Shown here: piece after piece, positions 16,084 through 24,019 of the stretch
Position numbering within the stretch: the stretch's first letter is position 1
Layout of the letters: the number at the start of each line of letters is the position of its first letter
NCBI GenBank assembly: GCA_044338255.1
Contig: JBIILZ010000042.1
Location: 1 to 29,423 of the forward strand
Length of the DNA stretch: 29,423 nucleotides
Source: CAIUVD01 sp044338255
Lineage (GTDB): Bacteria; Planctomycetota; UBA11346
Direction: 5' to 3'
Translations under genes and position numbers: made by a program
The notes under the pieces: model-generated
What the model was told of the DNA's origin: nothing
What the model saw: the letters and a program-made list of their open reading frames with translations, nothing else
Databases searched by the model: none

Positions 16084-17058
16084 TCATAATCCCGAACGCC
16101 GTAAGCGCCGTTCGGTTTCGCCCAGGCCGATCGATTCGACCACCAGACGCGGCTGGAGATTACGCGCCAGATCGCCAGCCAGGGCGCCGATGCGCACAAT
16201 GCGCTCTGCCGCCTGCTGGGCGCTGGCGGCATCCAGACGCAAATCAGCGCGCAGCGCCTGGGTCAAGGCCGCCAGCCAGATGCGCACCAGACGGCGCTGC
16301 TCAGCTGCCAAGGTCAGCCCCTGGGACTCGGCCTGGGCGCTTACCGCCGTCGGCAGATGTCCGAGGATCTCTGCCACCACTGAGGTGCGGTAGCCGTCGC
16401 GGGCAAGCGCCAGCAACGGCTGGAGCGGAATCGCGACGGTGTCCTCCCACAGGCCGCGATGACCGCCATCACTAAGCAGGGCACGCTTGCGAGCCTCGCC
16501 GACCGCGATGCCGCCGCGCACCAGGATCTGTTCGACCGCTGCCGGGGTCAGCGTCTGCAGCCGATAGAGCTGACTGCGCGAGCGGATGGTGCGCATCACC
16601 GCCGCCGCCTGCGTGGTGGTGAGGATGAAGCGCACCGTGGCCGGCGGCTCCTCGAGCACCTTCAACAAGGTGTTGCTGGCCTCGACGCGCCAGCGCTCGA
16701 TGCCCGGCAGCACGAAGACCCGGTGTTTGCCGACCAAGGGGCTGACATAGGCGGCATCGACGATCTCGTCGCGCACGAGCTCGACGCCGACATTGCCGGC
16801 GACGCTGTCATGCGGTGTGCTCACCAGATCGGGGTGGCTGCCGCTGAGCACCAGCCGGCAAGAGGCGCACACGCCGCAACTGTCACCGGCCTGCGGTGCG
16901 TGGCACAAGATTGCCTGGGCGATGGCCGTGGCCAGCGTCCGCCGCCCGCAGCCGGGCAGACCTTCGAGGAGCACCGCATGCGGTAGACGATCAGCGGCGA
17001 TCAGGCGGGCTATGAGCCGGCTGACCGCACTTTGACCGATGACCTCTGCGAGCTGCAT
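16084..17058 (-). CDS. holB: DNA polymerase III subunit delta' (clamp loader)
   Basis: A 324-residue AAA+ protein that helps load the beta sliding clamp onto primed DNA. The Walker A region reads GLPGCGRRT (33-41), with arginine in place of the usual lysine; the well-studied E. coli delta' also does not hydrolyse ATP, so this is compatible with the role. A zinc-binding set follows: C52, C61, C64 and C67 (CGVCASC). NTLLKVLEEPP and the sensor segment IRSRSQ are typical of delta' and of DnaX. The absence of long C-terminal domains favours delta' over DnaX. The start is the ATG at 17058, 14 bases after the upstream gene; a codon at 17115 would overlap that gene. Confidence 0.9.
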   Translation of the reverse strand: MQLAEVIGQSAVSRLIARLIAADRLPHAVLLEGLPGCGRRTLATAIAQAILCHAPQAGDSCGVCASCRLVLSGSHPDLVSTPHDSVAGNVGVELVRDEIVDAAYVSPLVGKHRVFVLPGIERWRVEASNTLLKVLEEPPATVRFILTTTQAAAVMRTIRSRSQLYRLQTLTPAAVEQILVRGGIAVGEARKRALLSDGGHRGLWEDTVAIPLQPLLALARDGYRTSVVAEILGHLPTAVSAQAESQGLTLAAEQRRLVRIWLAALTQALRADLRLDAASAQQAAERIVRIGALAGDLARNLQPRLVVESIGLGETERRLRRSGL

Positions 17059-17072
17059 GGCGCAAGTCGCGC

Positions 17073-18716
17073 TTACGGCGCGACGACGCCGGGCTGCAAG
17101 GGCTCGACGGTCCACAGCAGCTGGTTGTTGGCCAGGTAGGCGCCGTAGCGCAGACCCTGATTAGTCGGGATCGGCCGCGCGGTGCAGATCACCACGGTGC
17201 GCGGCAGGGCCGCCGAGACATCGCCGACCAGCGGCTTATAGAGCAGCTTTTCACCGGTCACCGGGCAGTGGAAACGGTTCACGCGATTGCGGTCCTTGAT
17301 CACGTCCTGTTCCCACAAGTCGTTGAGCGCCTGCGGCCAGGCGCCTTTGCGGAAGGCAAAGTCCATGGCCGCCTGGCCGATGAGGTTCAAGACCAGGGCG
17401 CAATCCTGCTGATCGCCACCGAACCGTGGCTTCCAGGCCGGATTGACGTAATTGGACGAGCCGAAATCCTCGTAGATGATCGCCGACAGCAGACGCTTAT
17501 CCGTGCCTGCGATCTCCGTCGACTGGACCTCGCCGGCATCGGCGGCGCGCTGGATCTGACGATCGGCCAACCATCCCAGCGATACCGCCAACGGCGCATC
17601 CGGACCGGGGGCCTTGCCCTGGGCGCGGATATCGGCGCGCAGGCGCGGCTGCGATTCGGGAATCTTGGCCAGGGCGAGGTACCAATCCATGGACTGCGCC
17701 GCCGTCCCCGGGCGGCCGCTGCGGCGTAGGCATTCGGCGATGGCGAACATGTTCGCCGGCAGACGCGAGCGCGGGAACTCCTCGGCGATCACCGCCGTCA
17801 GCAGATTCGACACGGCGATGCCCAGGAAATTCGAATATTCATCGAGCGAACGCTTGCGTTCGCGGACCAGGCCGCGTAGCAGCTCGCCGGTCGGTTTCTC
17901 ATTCTTGGCAAAGCGTTCCTTCATCAGATCGAGGGTCTTGGCGGCACTGGCGCTATCGCCATCGCGAAGCTGAAGGCCGAAATAGGTCGCGCCGGCGATG
18001 AAGTAGGCTTCATCGGTGAGGCTCGAACTCTCGAAGACCCGCTTGTAGACGGCAAGGGCCTTGGCCAGGACAAAGGACTCGCCGGGCTTGATGTCGCGCG
18101 CAACCTGCTCACCGACTTCCTCGTACCCGCCATCGAGAGCCTGATTACCCACTGGCACATTCATGCGCGCACGCAGCGCCCAAGCCCCGGTGAGGGCGAT
18201 CTTGCCCAGCACCACCGAGCGTGCGCCGCGCTTCTCGTAGCATTGCAGCGCCAGACGGAAGCGCTTTTCGAGGGGAATGGTCTGCTGATTGAGGATGAAA
18301 TCCTTGCGCGCCGGGATCTGCTGGCCCTGCATGCGCGCAGTCTGCTGGAAGACCGAATACGAACGGTTGAATTCCAGCTGCCAGTCGGTGTTGAAGGCCT
18401 TCAGCACCCAATCCTTTAGCTCCGGCGGCAGCTCTTCACGGAAGCGCCCAGTGCGCGGATCCCATTCCGAGCTCAAAGCGGCGAAGAAGGAGAACGGGCA
18501 GACCGCGACGTAATAATCGTATTCGCTGGGACCCGAGGTGTGGCGGCAGCCATCGTCATCGGCACCCATATCGGCGAGATCGGTGGTCGCCTGCTGATCC
18601 ACCGGCACCCCCATGATATCGAACTTCTGCCCGGTGATCGGCGAGAAGACGCTCATCTCCTGGACCTGCATGGCCCACATCGGCAGAGAGAGCAGGAGCA
18701 GCAGCAGATAACGCAT
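17073..18716 (-). CDS. Secreted DUF2225-like protein
   Basis: A 547-residue protein with signal peptide MRYLLLLLLSLPMWAMQ. The region at 20-110 resembles DUF2225: FSPITGQKF where the family has a CPVCG-type motif, then YYVAVCPFSFFAA. Most zinc cysteines are replaced, so metal binding is doubtful. The middle is helical, with TPR-like stretches (SLTDEAYFIAGATYFGLQLRDGD is split over two helices). The last 130 residues (WPQALNDLWEQD, then FHCPVTGEKLLYKP) resemble the C-terminal part of planctomycete pseudopilin-like proteins. The start is the ATG at 18716, where the signal peptide begins; the frame is open to 18842. It is followed after 14 bases by holB and is probably co-transcribed. Confidence 0.7.
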   Translation of the reverse strand: MRYLLLLLLSLPMWAMQVQEMSVFSPITGQKFDIMGVPVDQQATTDLADMGADDDGCRHTSGPSEYDYYVAVCPFSFFAALSSEWDPRTGRFREELPPELKDWVLKAFNTDWQLEFNRSYSVFQQTARMQGQQIPARKDFILNQQTIPLEKRFRLALQCYEKRGARSVVLGKIALTGAWALRARMNVPVGNQALDGGYEEVGEQVARDIKPGESFVLAKALAVYKRVFESSSLTDEAYFIAGATYFGLQLRDGDSASAAKTLDLMKERFAKNEKPTGELLRGLVRERKRSLDEYSNFLGIAVSNLLTAVIAEEFPRSRLPANMFAIAECLRRSGRPGTAAQSMDWYLALAKIPESQPRLRADIRAQGKAPGPDAPLAVSLGWLADRQIQRAADAGEVQSTEIAGTDKRLLSAIIYEDFGSSNYVNPAWKPRFGGDQQDCALVLNLIGQAAMDFAFRKGAWPQALNDLWEQDVIKDRNRVNRFHCPVTGEKLLYKPLVGDVSAALPRTVVICTARPIPTNQGLRYGAYLANNQLLWTVEPLQPGVVAP

Positions 18717-18779
18717 AGTGAGGGCTCGCGGATGAGGAAGGGTACGGCGGCTCGTCCACCGATGCCGGACGAAACAACG

Positions 18780-18812
18780 AAGCCGTCGCAGCCTGAAGGC
18801 GTGCGACGGCTT
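18780..18812 (-). terminator. Terminator-like hairpin downstream of rplU
   Basis: An 11-bp stem pairs AAGCCGTCGCA (18780-18790) with TGCGACGGCTT (18802-18812) around an 11-base loop. On the minus strand CGTTGTTTCG follows. It lies between rplU and the DUF2225-like gene, so it should separate the two transcription units. Confidence 0.6.
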
Positions 18813-18870
18813 GCAAACCGGATAGCCGGCTGACCTATCCACTGTGTGGGCCAGTCGATCAAAGGAGCTT

Positions 18871-18888
18871 GGCCGGCATCAGCCGGCC
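18871..18888 (-). terminator. Compact hairpin just after rplU
   Basis: GGCCGGC (18871-18877) pairs with GCCGGCC (18882-18888) around a four-base loop, seven bases past the rplU stop. The minus strand continues AAGCTCCTTT. It may act as a first terminator or as a 3' stabilising stem ahead of the hairpin at 18780-18812. Confidence 0.5.
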
Positions 18889-18894
18889 GCCAAC

Positions 18895-19209
18895 TCAGGC
18901 GTCGATCGAGATGACTTCGACCACCGTGTGCTGGTGGCGAAAGCCCTTGCGGCGGTTGGTGACGTGCTTGCGGCGCTTGTACTTGCCGACGGTGATCTTG
19001 TCACCGAGCGAGTGCTGGAGGACCTTGACCACGGCCTTGGCACCGGCGACGAACGGCGAACCGACCTTCACCGAAGCGCCATCGGCGAGCAGGAGCACGG
19101 GCAACTCGACGGTGCTGCCGACTTCGAGGGTCTCGGCGCGATCGAGGGTGAGCTTGTCACCCTTCGCGGCGCGGTACTGACGGTTACGATCTTGGATGAC
19201 GGCGTACAT
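18895..19209 (-). CDS. rplU: 50S ribosomal protein L21 (bL21)
   Basis: A 104-residue large-subunit protein with the family opening MYAVIQDRNRQYRAAKGDKL, the beta-rich middle, and the basic segment KYKRRKHVTNRRKGFRHQHTVV that contacts 23S rRNA. The length is normal. It lies 90 bases after the RNase E/G gene, an arrangement seen in many bacteria. The usual third gene, rpmA (bL27), is absent: two hairpins follow rplU and then comes an unrelated gene. bL27 must be encoded elsewhere in the genome. Confidence 0.97.
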   Translation of the reverse strand: MYAVIQDRNRQYRAAKGDKLTLDRAETLEVGSTVELPVLLLADGASVKVGSPFVAGAKAVVKVLQHSLGDKITVGKYKRRKHVTNRRKGFRHQHTVVEVISIDA

Positions 19210-19299
19210 GCGGAACTCGCTTCTTTTTTCGACGGTCTACTCGTGGGGTCACGCACTGCTTTTAGGGGCGGCGCATGGCGGCTGGTTGATCAAAAACCG

Positions 19300-21258
19300 T
19301 CAATGACGACGGCGACCCCGCGTTTGGCGGGAGAGGTTTCTATCGCCACGTCCGCCCGACGCAAGACCAGCCGAACCCGAGCGGCGGCTGGCAGGGCCTT
19401 CGCTGATGCTGGCACTAGCGCTGGCGCTGGAACTGGAACCGGCGTGAGCGAGGGCGGTAGCAGCCACCACCGCGCCCACCGTCACCGGCTCGTTAGGACT
19501 AAAGAGCAGTCGGCGTAAGACCACCGCGTCTTCGAAGACGGTGCTCGCGCGCGCCACCGCCGGGGCCACGACCACCACCTGGCGGACCTCGACGGGAGCC
19601 TCGCTCGCCGCCGGGGCCGGGGCGCGGATCACGCCGCTGATCGGATCCTCGGCGAGCTCGCGTTCGAGATCGGCGGGCTTCATCGCCGCCAGCTCCTTGG
19701 CCAACTGGATAGCCTTGGCCTGTTCGACCATCAGCGGGGCGAGCAAGCTCGGGCGCACCGATTGACGCTTCTCGTTACCGCCGCCGCTGCGCTCGTTGCG
19801 CTGGCCGCGATGGAACGACGGCACCAGACGGAACTCGCGGGCCTTCATCGAGGGGTCGCCCGAGAAAACGATCTTGCAGTCTTTGCGCTGTTCGAGCTCG
19901 CTGATCTCTTGATGGCGGGCATTGAGGATGTGGATCGCCACATCCTGTGGCAGCACGATCTCGAGCCGCGCTACACTGCGCGTGTGCAGCATCTGCCGCA
20001 GCTGGCGCATGCAGTCGATCTCGATGCTTTCTGCGGTCTTCACCGAACCGGTGCCGACGCAATGCGGACACTGCACCGACGAGACCATGGCGTGACTCGG
20101 ACGGGTACGCTGGCGGGTCATCTCGACCAGGCCGAAGCGGGACAGCGAGGTCACCTGGATCTTGGCCTTGTCGGTCGACAGCGCCCGGCGCAGCGCCAGC
20201 TGCACCAGCCGCTGATGACCGCGGTCCTCCATGTCGATGAAGTCGATGATGATCAGGCCGCCGAGGTCGCGCAGCACGAGCTGCTCGGCGATGGTGTTGA
20301 CGGCTTCGAGATTAGTCATCAGCGCCGTCTGCTCGACGTCGGAGGATTCGCGGTTTTTCGCAGAATTGACGTCGATCGAGACCAGCGCCTCAGTCTGCTC
20401 GATGACGATCGTGCCGCCCGAGGGCAGCTGGACTTTGCGGTCCGAGATGTGCGCCAGGCGCTCTTCGACCCCGTAGAAGGTGAAGATCGGCAGCTCATCG
20501 CGATGCAGCTCGATACGGTTGACCAGCTCAGGCATGAACACCTGGGCGAAGGCCCGAGCCTCGTCGTAGAGCTTCTCTTGATCGATGATGATCTTCTGCA
20601 CGTCGGGGCCGGCGACATCGCGCAGCGTACGCACGACCACGTCGGCTTCCTGATACAGGCAGAACGGGGCGCGCACCGACTTCGACAACGCCTCGACCTC
20701 GGCCCACAGGCGCTTGAGGAACTCGTAATCGAGCTTGATCTCGGCCTCGTCGCGCTCGGCGGCGGCGGTGCGCACGATGAAGCCGAAACCCTCAGGTGGC
20801 GGGCAGCTGTCGAGGATCTTCTTCAAGCGCCGGCGGACCAGCGGATCCTCGATGCGCTTGGACACGCCCTTGGCCTGCTCGCTGTGCATCAAGACGAGGT
20901 ATCTGCCGGGAATCGACAGGTACATGGTCATGTTCGGACCCTTGTCCTTGATCGACTCCTTGGTGATCTGCACCACGATGTCGTCGCCCGGACGAAGGAT
21001 CTGCTCGATGCGCGTGCCGCGCGGCTTGTCGTGGATCAGCTCATCGACGTGGATGAAGCCGTTCTTGCCGGCACCGAGATCGAGGAAGGCGGCATCGAGG
21101 CTAGGCTCGACATTGGCGACCTTGGCCTTGTAGATGTTGCCGAGGTGCTGGCCGTCGCCGATGCGCTCGTGCAGCAGCGATTCAAGGCGACCATCGCGGA
21201 TCACGCCGACGCGCAGCTCCTGCTCGTCGAGGACATTCATCAAGATGTGCGAACCCAT
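19300..21258 (-). CDS. rne: Ribonuclease E/G family endoribonuclease
   Basis: A 652-residue endonuclease for mRNA decay and rRNA/tRNA processing. An S1 RNA-binding domain spans about 36-120 (GNIYKAKVANVEPSLDAAFLD). The RNase H-like catalytic core carries the metal-binding aspartates D296 (VSIDVNSAK) and D339 (LIIIDFIDM). The zinc link is CPHC at 397-400, which joins subunits in E. coli RNase E. The last 150 residues are disordered, Ala/Ser-rich and end in an Arg-rich tail, so the protein lies between RNase G and RNase E in length and may have a short RNA-binding or scaffold tail. AGGAG lies six bases before the ATG. It heads the unit with rplU. Confidence 0.96.
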   Translation of the reverse strand: MGSHILMNVLDEQELRVGVIRDGRLESLLHERIGDGQHLGNIYKAKVANVEPSLDAAFLDLGAGKNGFIHVDELIHDKPRGTRIEQILRPGDDIVVQITKESIKDKGPNMTMYLSIPGRYLVLMHSEQAKGVSKRIEDPLVRRRLKKILDSCPPPEGFGFIVRTAAAERDEAEIKLDYEFLKRLWAEVEALSKSVRAPFCLYQEADVVVRTLRDVAGPDVQKIIIDQEKLYDEARAFAQVFMPELVNRIELHRDELPIFTFYGVEERLAHISDRKVQLPSGGTIVIEQTEALVSIDVNSAKNRESSDVEQTALMTNLEAVNTIAEQLVLRDLGGLIIIDFIDMEDRGHQRLVQLALRRALSTDKAKIQVTSLSRFGLVEMTRQRTRPSHAMVSSVQCPHCVGTGSVKTAESIEIDCMRQLRQMLHTRSVARLEIVLPQDVAIHILNARHQEISELEQRKDCKIVFSGDPSMKAREFRLVPSFHRGQRNERSGGGNEKRQSVRPSLLAPLMVEQAKAIQLAKELAAMKPADLERELAEDPISGVIRAPAPAASEAPVEVRQVVVVAPAVARASTVFEDAVVLRRLLFSPNEPVTVGAVVAATALAHAGSSSSASASASISEGPASRRSGSAGLASGGRGDRNLSRQTRGRRRH

Positions 21259-21450
21259 GTGAGGCTCCTAAGCAAGCCTGGGAGACGTCATCAAGACGGA
21301 ATGCACCGCAGGCGGTGATCGGCGACGCGCGAATGCCAGGTGGCACTCCAGCACATCCAGCCGGGGAAGCAGTACGCTAGGGAGATGCCGATGGGCTACA
21401 AGGGCGGAGAGCGACTGAGCAGGAGAGGACGCACCCCCTACGCGATTTGA

Positions 21451-21555
21451 TCAGGGCTTTCCGAGCTGCTTGCGGAGTTTTTGCAGTTCGAGGGCTTGTT
21501 CGGCGATGAGGTGGTCGCGTTCGATGGCTTGGGCGCGCAACTGCGTTTTCCGGGT
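21451..21555 (-). pseudogene. Short coiled-coil remnant, possibly from an IS66-type transposase N-terminus
   Basis: Between two stop codons one minus-strand frame reads TRKTQLRAQAIERDHLIAEQ followed by ALELQKLRKQLGKP. The heptad-like pattern and the ending resemble the leucine-zipper segment near the N-terminus of IS66-family transposases. There is no start codon and no catalytic domain. The resemblance is weak and by eye only. Confidence 0.25.
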
Positions 21556-21644
21556 TCACTCCAGGCTCTTGGCTGGTCCGCAAGATAAACCAGCGACGCG
21601 CCTCGTCGAATCATTCGAGAGCATGCTCTACCGATGAAAAAATA

Positions 21645-21673
21645 ATCCCCCGCAGCCCAAGACTGCGGGGGAT
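21645..21673 (-). terminator. Strong rho-independent terminator for the porin gene
   Basis: An 11-bp stem pairs ATCCCCCGCAG (21645-21655) with CTGCGGGGGAT (21663-21673) around a seven-base loop. On the minus strand it is followed by TATTTTTTC, a proper T tract. It lies about 205 bases past the porin stop, with repeat copy 2 in between. Confidence 0.85.
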
Positions 21674-21685
21674 CTCCAACCCTGA

Positions 21686-21854
21686 CTAGGAGCCTGTCGG
21701 AGATAGGCCGACGAGGCTGGCGAAGTGTATCGCTGGGCAGATCCAAGGCGGAGGAGTGCGCCAAATAGCAGCGCTATTTGGACATTCCGACAACGCCGGA
21801 GATGCCCGGCGAGACCGAGTCAGCCTTGCTGGCCTATCTCCGACAGGCTCCTAG
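21686..21854. repeat. MITE-like repeat, copy 2 (complete)
   Basis: A 169-bp element bounded by perfect 23-bp inverted repeats at 21686-21708 and 21832-21854. Each end begins or finishes with CTAG, so the outer CTAG (or TA) may be a duplicated target. The interior has a perfect 9-bp stem, CCAAATAGC (21761-21769) with GCTATTTGG (21773-21781). The element carries no gene. It matches copy 3 nearly base for base over the visible 119 bases and copy 1 less closely, so it is likely the younger type. It is inserted between the porin stop and its terminator and must be transcribed as part of the porin 3' untranslated region. Confidence 0.9.
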
Positions 21855-21856
21855 AT

Positions 21857-21888
21857 CAGGTATCAGAACAATCAGGTATCAGAACAAC
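21857..21888. repeat. 16-bp direct duplication at the porin stop codon
   Basis: TCAGGTATCAGAACAA occurs twice in tandem (21857-21872 and 21873-21888). The inner copy contains the last codons and stop of the porin; the outer one lies between the stop and repeat copy 2. Confidence 0.85.
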
Positions 21889-23132
21889 AGCTGCTGCTGA
21901 ACGCGCAGGATGTGCGCCGTCGGAGCATTGCCGGTGGCGGGCGTTGCGCCTTCTTCACCGGTCCAATTGATGTACTCGATGGCGAGCTTGTTCTTGTGGC
22001 CGTTGAAGAAGGCATTCATGCCGATTTCAACCTGACGGCCGGAAGCACCGTAGTCGGCGGCCCCGTAGTTGACGCCTTCGGTGGTATTGTTTCTGTTATT
22101 GTCGATCGTCGAAAATCGCAGTGCCGGTTCGACCATCGGCACCAGAGCGATGCCGGTGGCGAGGGCATAGCCGGCCTGAACGGTGAAGGTGTGCGAATGG
22201 ACGGCGTCGGGACTGGCGGCAGCGTCAGCCACGAACGAGGTTTTTTGCATGCGGTAATCGATCACTGCCGTCAGGCTGTCGAGGTGCAGCATGCCCTCGA
22301 AACCGAAGATCGCCGCCGAGGCGCTGCCGGGCTGAAGGCCGCCGGTGGCGCCATCGACATCGGCGATGCGATCCTTGGAATCGCCGGCGGCCTCGATGCC
22401 GATGACAAAACCATGCCCGGGTTTGCCGGCGAAGCTTTCCTGCCATGGGCTGGCCCAGTCAGCCTTGCCGGTGATTTCGAGGCGCCCCGAATACCACAGG
22501 CCCTCGCCTTGGCTAGTGGTTGCGTTGGCCATGTCGTCACCAGCCGCACCCGTCGCGGTCGAGGTGGTGAAGCCAGTGCCGACATTGTTCAAGACATCGA
22601 CGCCGAAGCGGATCATCGGTGCATCGAGGCGATAGCTCACGCCAACATTGTTCGGCACGCCGATCGGCGTGGTCGGACGAAACGAGGGGAACAGGCTCAT
22701 GCTCTGGTTGAAGTTGCCGGTGTAGAACCAGGCATTCTTCTTGCCGGCAACTACGGTGTGGCTCAGGTCACCGGTGACGAATTTGCGACCGACATAGGCA
22801 TCGAACAAGGTGACGTTGGTGTTGCTGTTCGCATTCTTACCGACGTTATCAGCGGCCAAGGTGGTCTGGAAGAGGAAGCCATCGCCGAACGTGCCCTTGA
22901 AGTATGGGCGTAGGCGACGCAGATAGAAATCGGCAGTATCAGGCTTACCTACTCCGTTTTCACTCGGCGAATAAACGTCGCCTGCATTGTTGGACCCGCG
23001 CCCGATATCCATGCGCGCCTGGGTCAGCATGCCGACGGTGAGCTTGGCCGCATCATCGGACACGACCATGGACTCGGCAGCGGCATAGCCGGCGAGGGTG
23101 AGAAGAAGAAGGGATGGTACGAGACGCTGCAC
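21879..23132 (-). CDS. Outer-membrane porin, phosphate-selective porin O/P type
   Basis: A 417-residue beta-barrel protein with signal peptide MQRLVPSLLLLTLAGYAAAE. The mature part has alternating beta strands rich in Gly, Asn and aromatic residues. It includes the FYLRRLRPYFKGTFGDGFLFQ region (split over two strands), which is typical of OprO/OprP-like porins, and the chain ends in phenylalanine as outer-membrane barrels do. It would form a channel for anions or small solutes; the specificity cannot be read here. The start is GTG at 23132 with AGGAG seven bases upstream. A promoter-like pair and direct repeats lie upstream (23194-23256), and a strong terminator ends the unit at 21645-21673. 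Confidence 0.85.
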   Translation of the reverse strand: MQRLVPSLLLLTLAGYAAAESMVVSDDAAKLTVGMLTQARMDIGRGSNNAGDVYSPSENGVGKPDTADFYLRRLRPYFKGTFGDGFLFQTTLAADNVGKNANSNTNVTLFDAYVGRKFVTGDLSHTVVAGKKNAWFYTGNFNQSMSLFPSFRPTTPIGVPNNVGVSYRLDAPMIRFGVDVLNNVGTGFTTSTATGAAGDDMANATTSQGEGLWYSGRLEITGKADWASPWQESFAGKPGHGFVIGIEAAGDSKDRIADVDGATGGLQPGSASAAIFGFEGMLHLDSLTAVIDYRMQKTSFVADAAASPDAVHSHTFTVQAGYALATGIALVPMVEPALRFSTIDNNRNNTTEGVNYGAADYGASGRQVEIGMNAFFNGHKNKLAIEYINWTGEEGATPATGNAPTAHILRVQQQLLF

Positions 23133-23193
23133 GGAATTCTCCTGATCGGTGAGTGCTCTGACGCAACAGCGAAGAGCCGGGGGATGTTAGCGA

Positions 23194-23222
23194 ATTGTGA
23201 ATACATGATGTTCATCCGACAA
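23194..23222 (-). promoter_or_regulatory. Possible porin promoter
   Basis: On the minus strand TTGTCG (23222-23217) and CACAAT (23199-23194) are separated by 17 bases. Two direct copies of ATGATTC lie just upstream at 23233-23239 and 23250-23256, spaced 17 bases apart, where an activator could bind. The match to consensus is moderate. Confidence 0.35.
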
Positions 23223-23450
23223 TCCAGTAGGGATGATTCATTGCGCATCATGATTCGCGATAAACGTGTCATCAGCTGCCCGATACAGCACTTTTCAACG
23301 AAAACGGTAGGCGTTACCCTTAGATGACATAGTGGTCAATACGCTCGTTGGATCAGGACATCCCGCATGCCTGGACGGCTTCCCATTTCATCTTTTCGCG
23401 ACCGAGCCACAGCCCCCCGATACCGGGACCACGCCCGAGCAGACGTGCAT

Positions 23451-23490
23451 GAGCCTTACGCAGGCCAACCGGGGACCGTGCGTAAGGCTC
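23451..23490 (-). terminator. Terminator-like hairpin after the Mgl/Roadblock operon
   Basis: A 12-bp stem pairs GAGCCTTACGCA (23451-23462) with TGCGTAAGGCTC (23479-23490) around a 16-base loop, 17 bases past the last stop of the operon. No T tract follows on the minus strand, so it may stabilise the 3' end rather than terminate by itself. Confidence 0.5.
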
Positions 23491-23506
23491 AGTGAAAACC
23501 GTTCGA

Positions 23507-24019
23507 TTACAGATTACCGAACAGATTGTCGAGCTGGTCTTTCATCGCCTCGGAGAAATTCCCGCTGAGCTGGGCGCTCTGTTCCGGCTCGCGCTTGGCG
23601 GCGTCGGCAAGGATGCCTTCCATCTGCACCGCCAATTCCTTGCACAGGACCTGGATCATGCCGACCTTGACCGCGCTTGGGAACACTGCCACCTGCAGGG
23701 TACGTTCACCGAGCAGGGTGAGATGAATACTCGTGCTCGGACCCTGGTGGGACATGATGCGGAATTCATGTTCACCAAGCAATTTTGCCACTTGGCGCGT
23801 GGAGGCGAAACTACCGGCGACCAAGGCCGCCAAGGCCGAGCCGTCATTCTCGGTCTTGAAGCCTTGGCGCGAGACCAGATGCCCTTCCTGGTCGATGAGC
23901 ATCGCCGATTCGGCACCGGCTTTCTTGACGAAAGCCAAGAGCGCCTGATTGATACGATCGACGTCGGTGGCGTAGAATACCAGGCGTCGCAGTCGATGGG
24001 CCTCGTTTTCGCTGACCAT
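23507..24019 (-). CDS. Roadblock/LC7-like protein, last gene of the Mgl operon
   Basis: A 170-residue protein. Residues 20-135 follow the Roadblock/LC7 pattern: a first helix (DRINQALLAFVKKAG), the strand pair SAMLIDQEGHLVSRQG, a helix with ALAALVAGSFASTRQVAKLL, and later strands (IHLTLLGERTLQVAVF, then a helix). A helical, Glu/Gln-rich tail follows. Roadblock proteins bind small GTPases; in the MglA/MglB pair the Roadblock dimer is the GTPase-activating protein. The start codon directly abuts the stop of the GTPase gene, so the two are coupled. It is distinct from the shorter Roadblock protein at 25440-25790 and may form a mixed dimer with it or regulate it. Confidence 0.82.
   Translation of the reverse strand: MVSENEAHRLRRLVFYATDVDRINQALLAFVKKAGAESAMLIDQEGHLVSRQGFKTENDGSALAALVAGSFASTRQVAKLLGEHEFRIMSHQGPSTSIHLTLLGERTLQVAVFPSAVKVGMIQVLCKELAVQMEGILADAAKREPEQSAQLSGNFSEAMKDQLDNLFGNL

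Larger units (their letters stand above)
21259..21878. other. Gene-poor 620-base stretch
   Basis: No intact gene is supported here. The stretch holds the leader of the RNase E/G gene (with a CACCGC/GCGGTG palindrome at 21304-21317), a possible coiled-coil remnant (21451-21555), a strong terminator (21645-21673) and repeat copy 2 (21686-21854). The open frames that cross it end in repeat sequence and share no feature with real genes. Confidence 0.6.
23133..23506. other. 374-base intergenic region
   Basis: This holds the porin promoter region near 23194-23256 and the hairpin after the Mgl/Roadblock operon at 23451-23490. I see no small gene in between: the open frames have no ribosome binding site and no protein-like composition. 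Confidence 0.6.

Noticed and set aside
16084..17058. Annotation as DnaX (gamma/tau)
   Set aside because: The protein is only 324 residues, has no long C-terminal domains and has a degenerate Walker A, which fits delta' better.
19762..21318. 518-codon open frame on the plus strand
   Set aside because: It lies antisense to the RNase E/G gene, which has all catalytic residues and a good ribosome binding site. The plus-strand product is a mirror composition rich in His, Asp and Leu with no domain.
21451..21555. Intact insertion sequence
   Set aside because: Only a short coiled-coil segment is present, with no start codon, catalytic domain or terminal repeats of its own.
21438..21764. Minus-strand frame with a peptide shared by the frame at 29105-29383
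   Set aside because: The shared peptide comes from repeat copies 2 and 3. The frames differ outside the repeat and lack a ribosome binding site, so this is element sequence and not a protein family.
21912..22913. 333-codon open frame on the plus strand
   Set aside because: It is antisense to the porin, which has a signal peptide, a ribosome binding site and a terminal phenylalanine.
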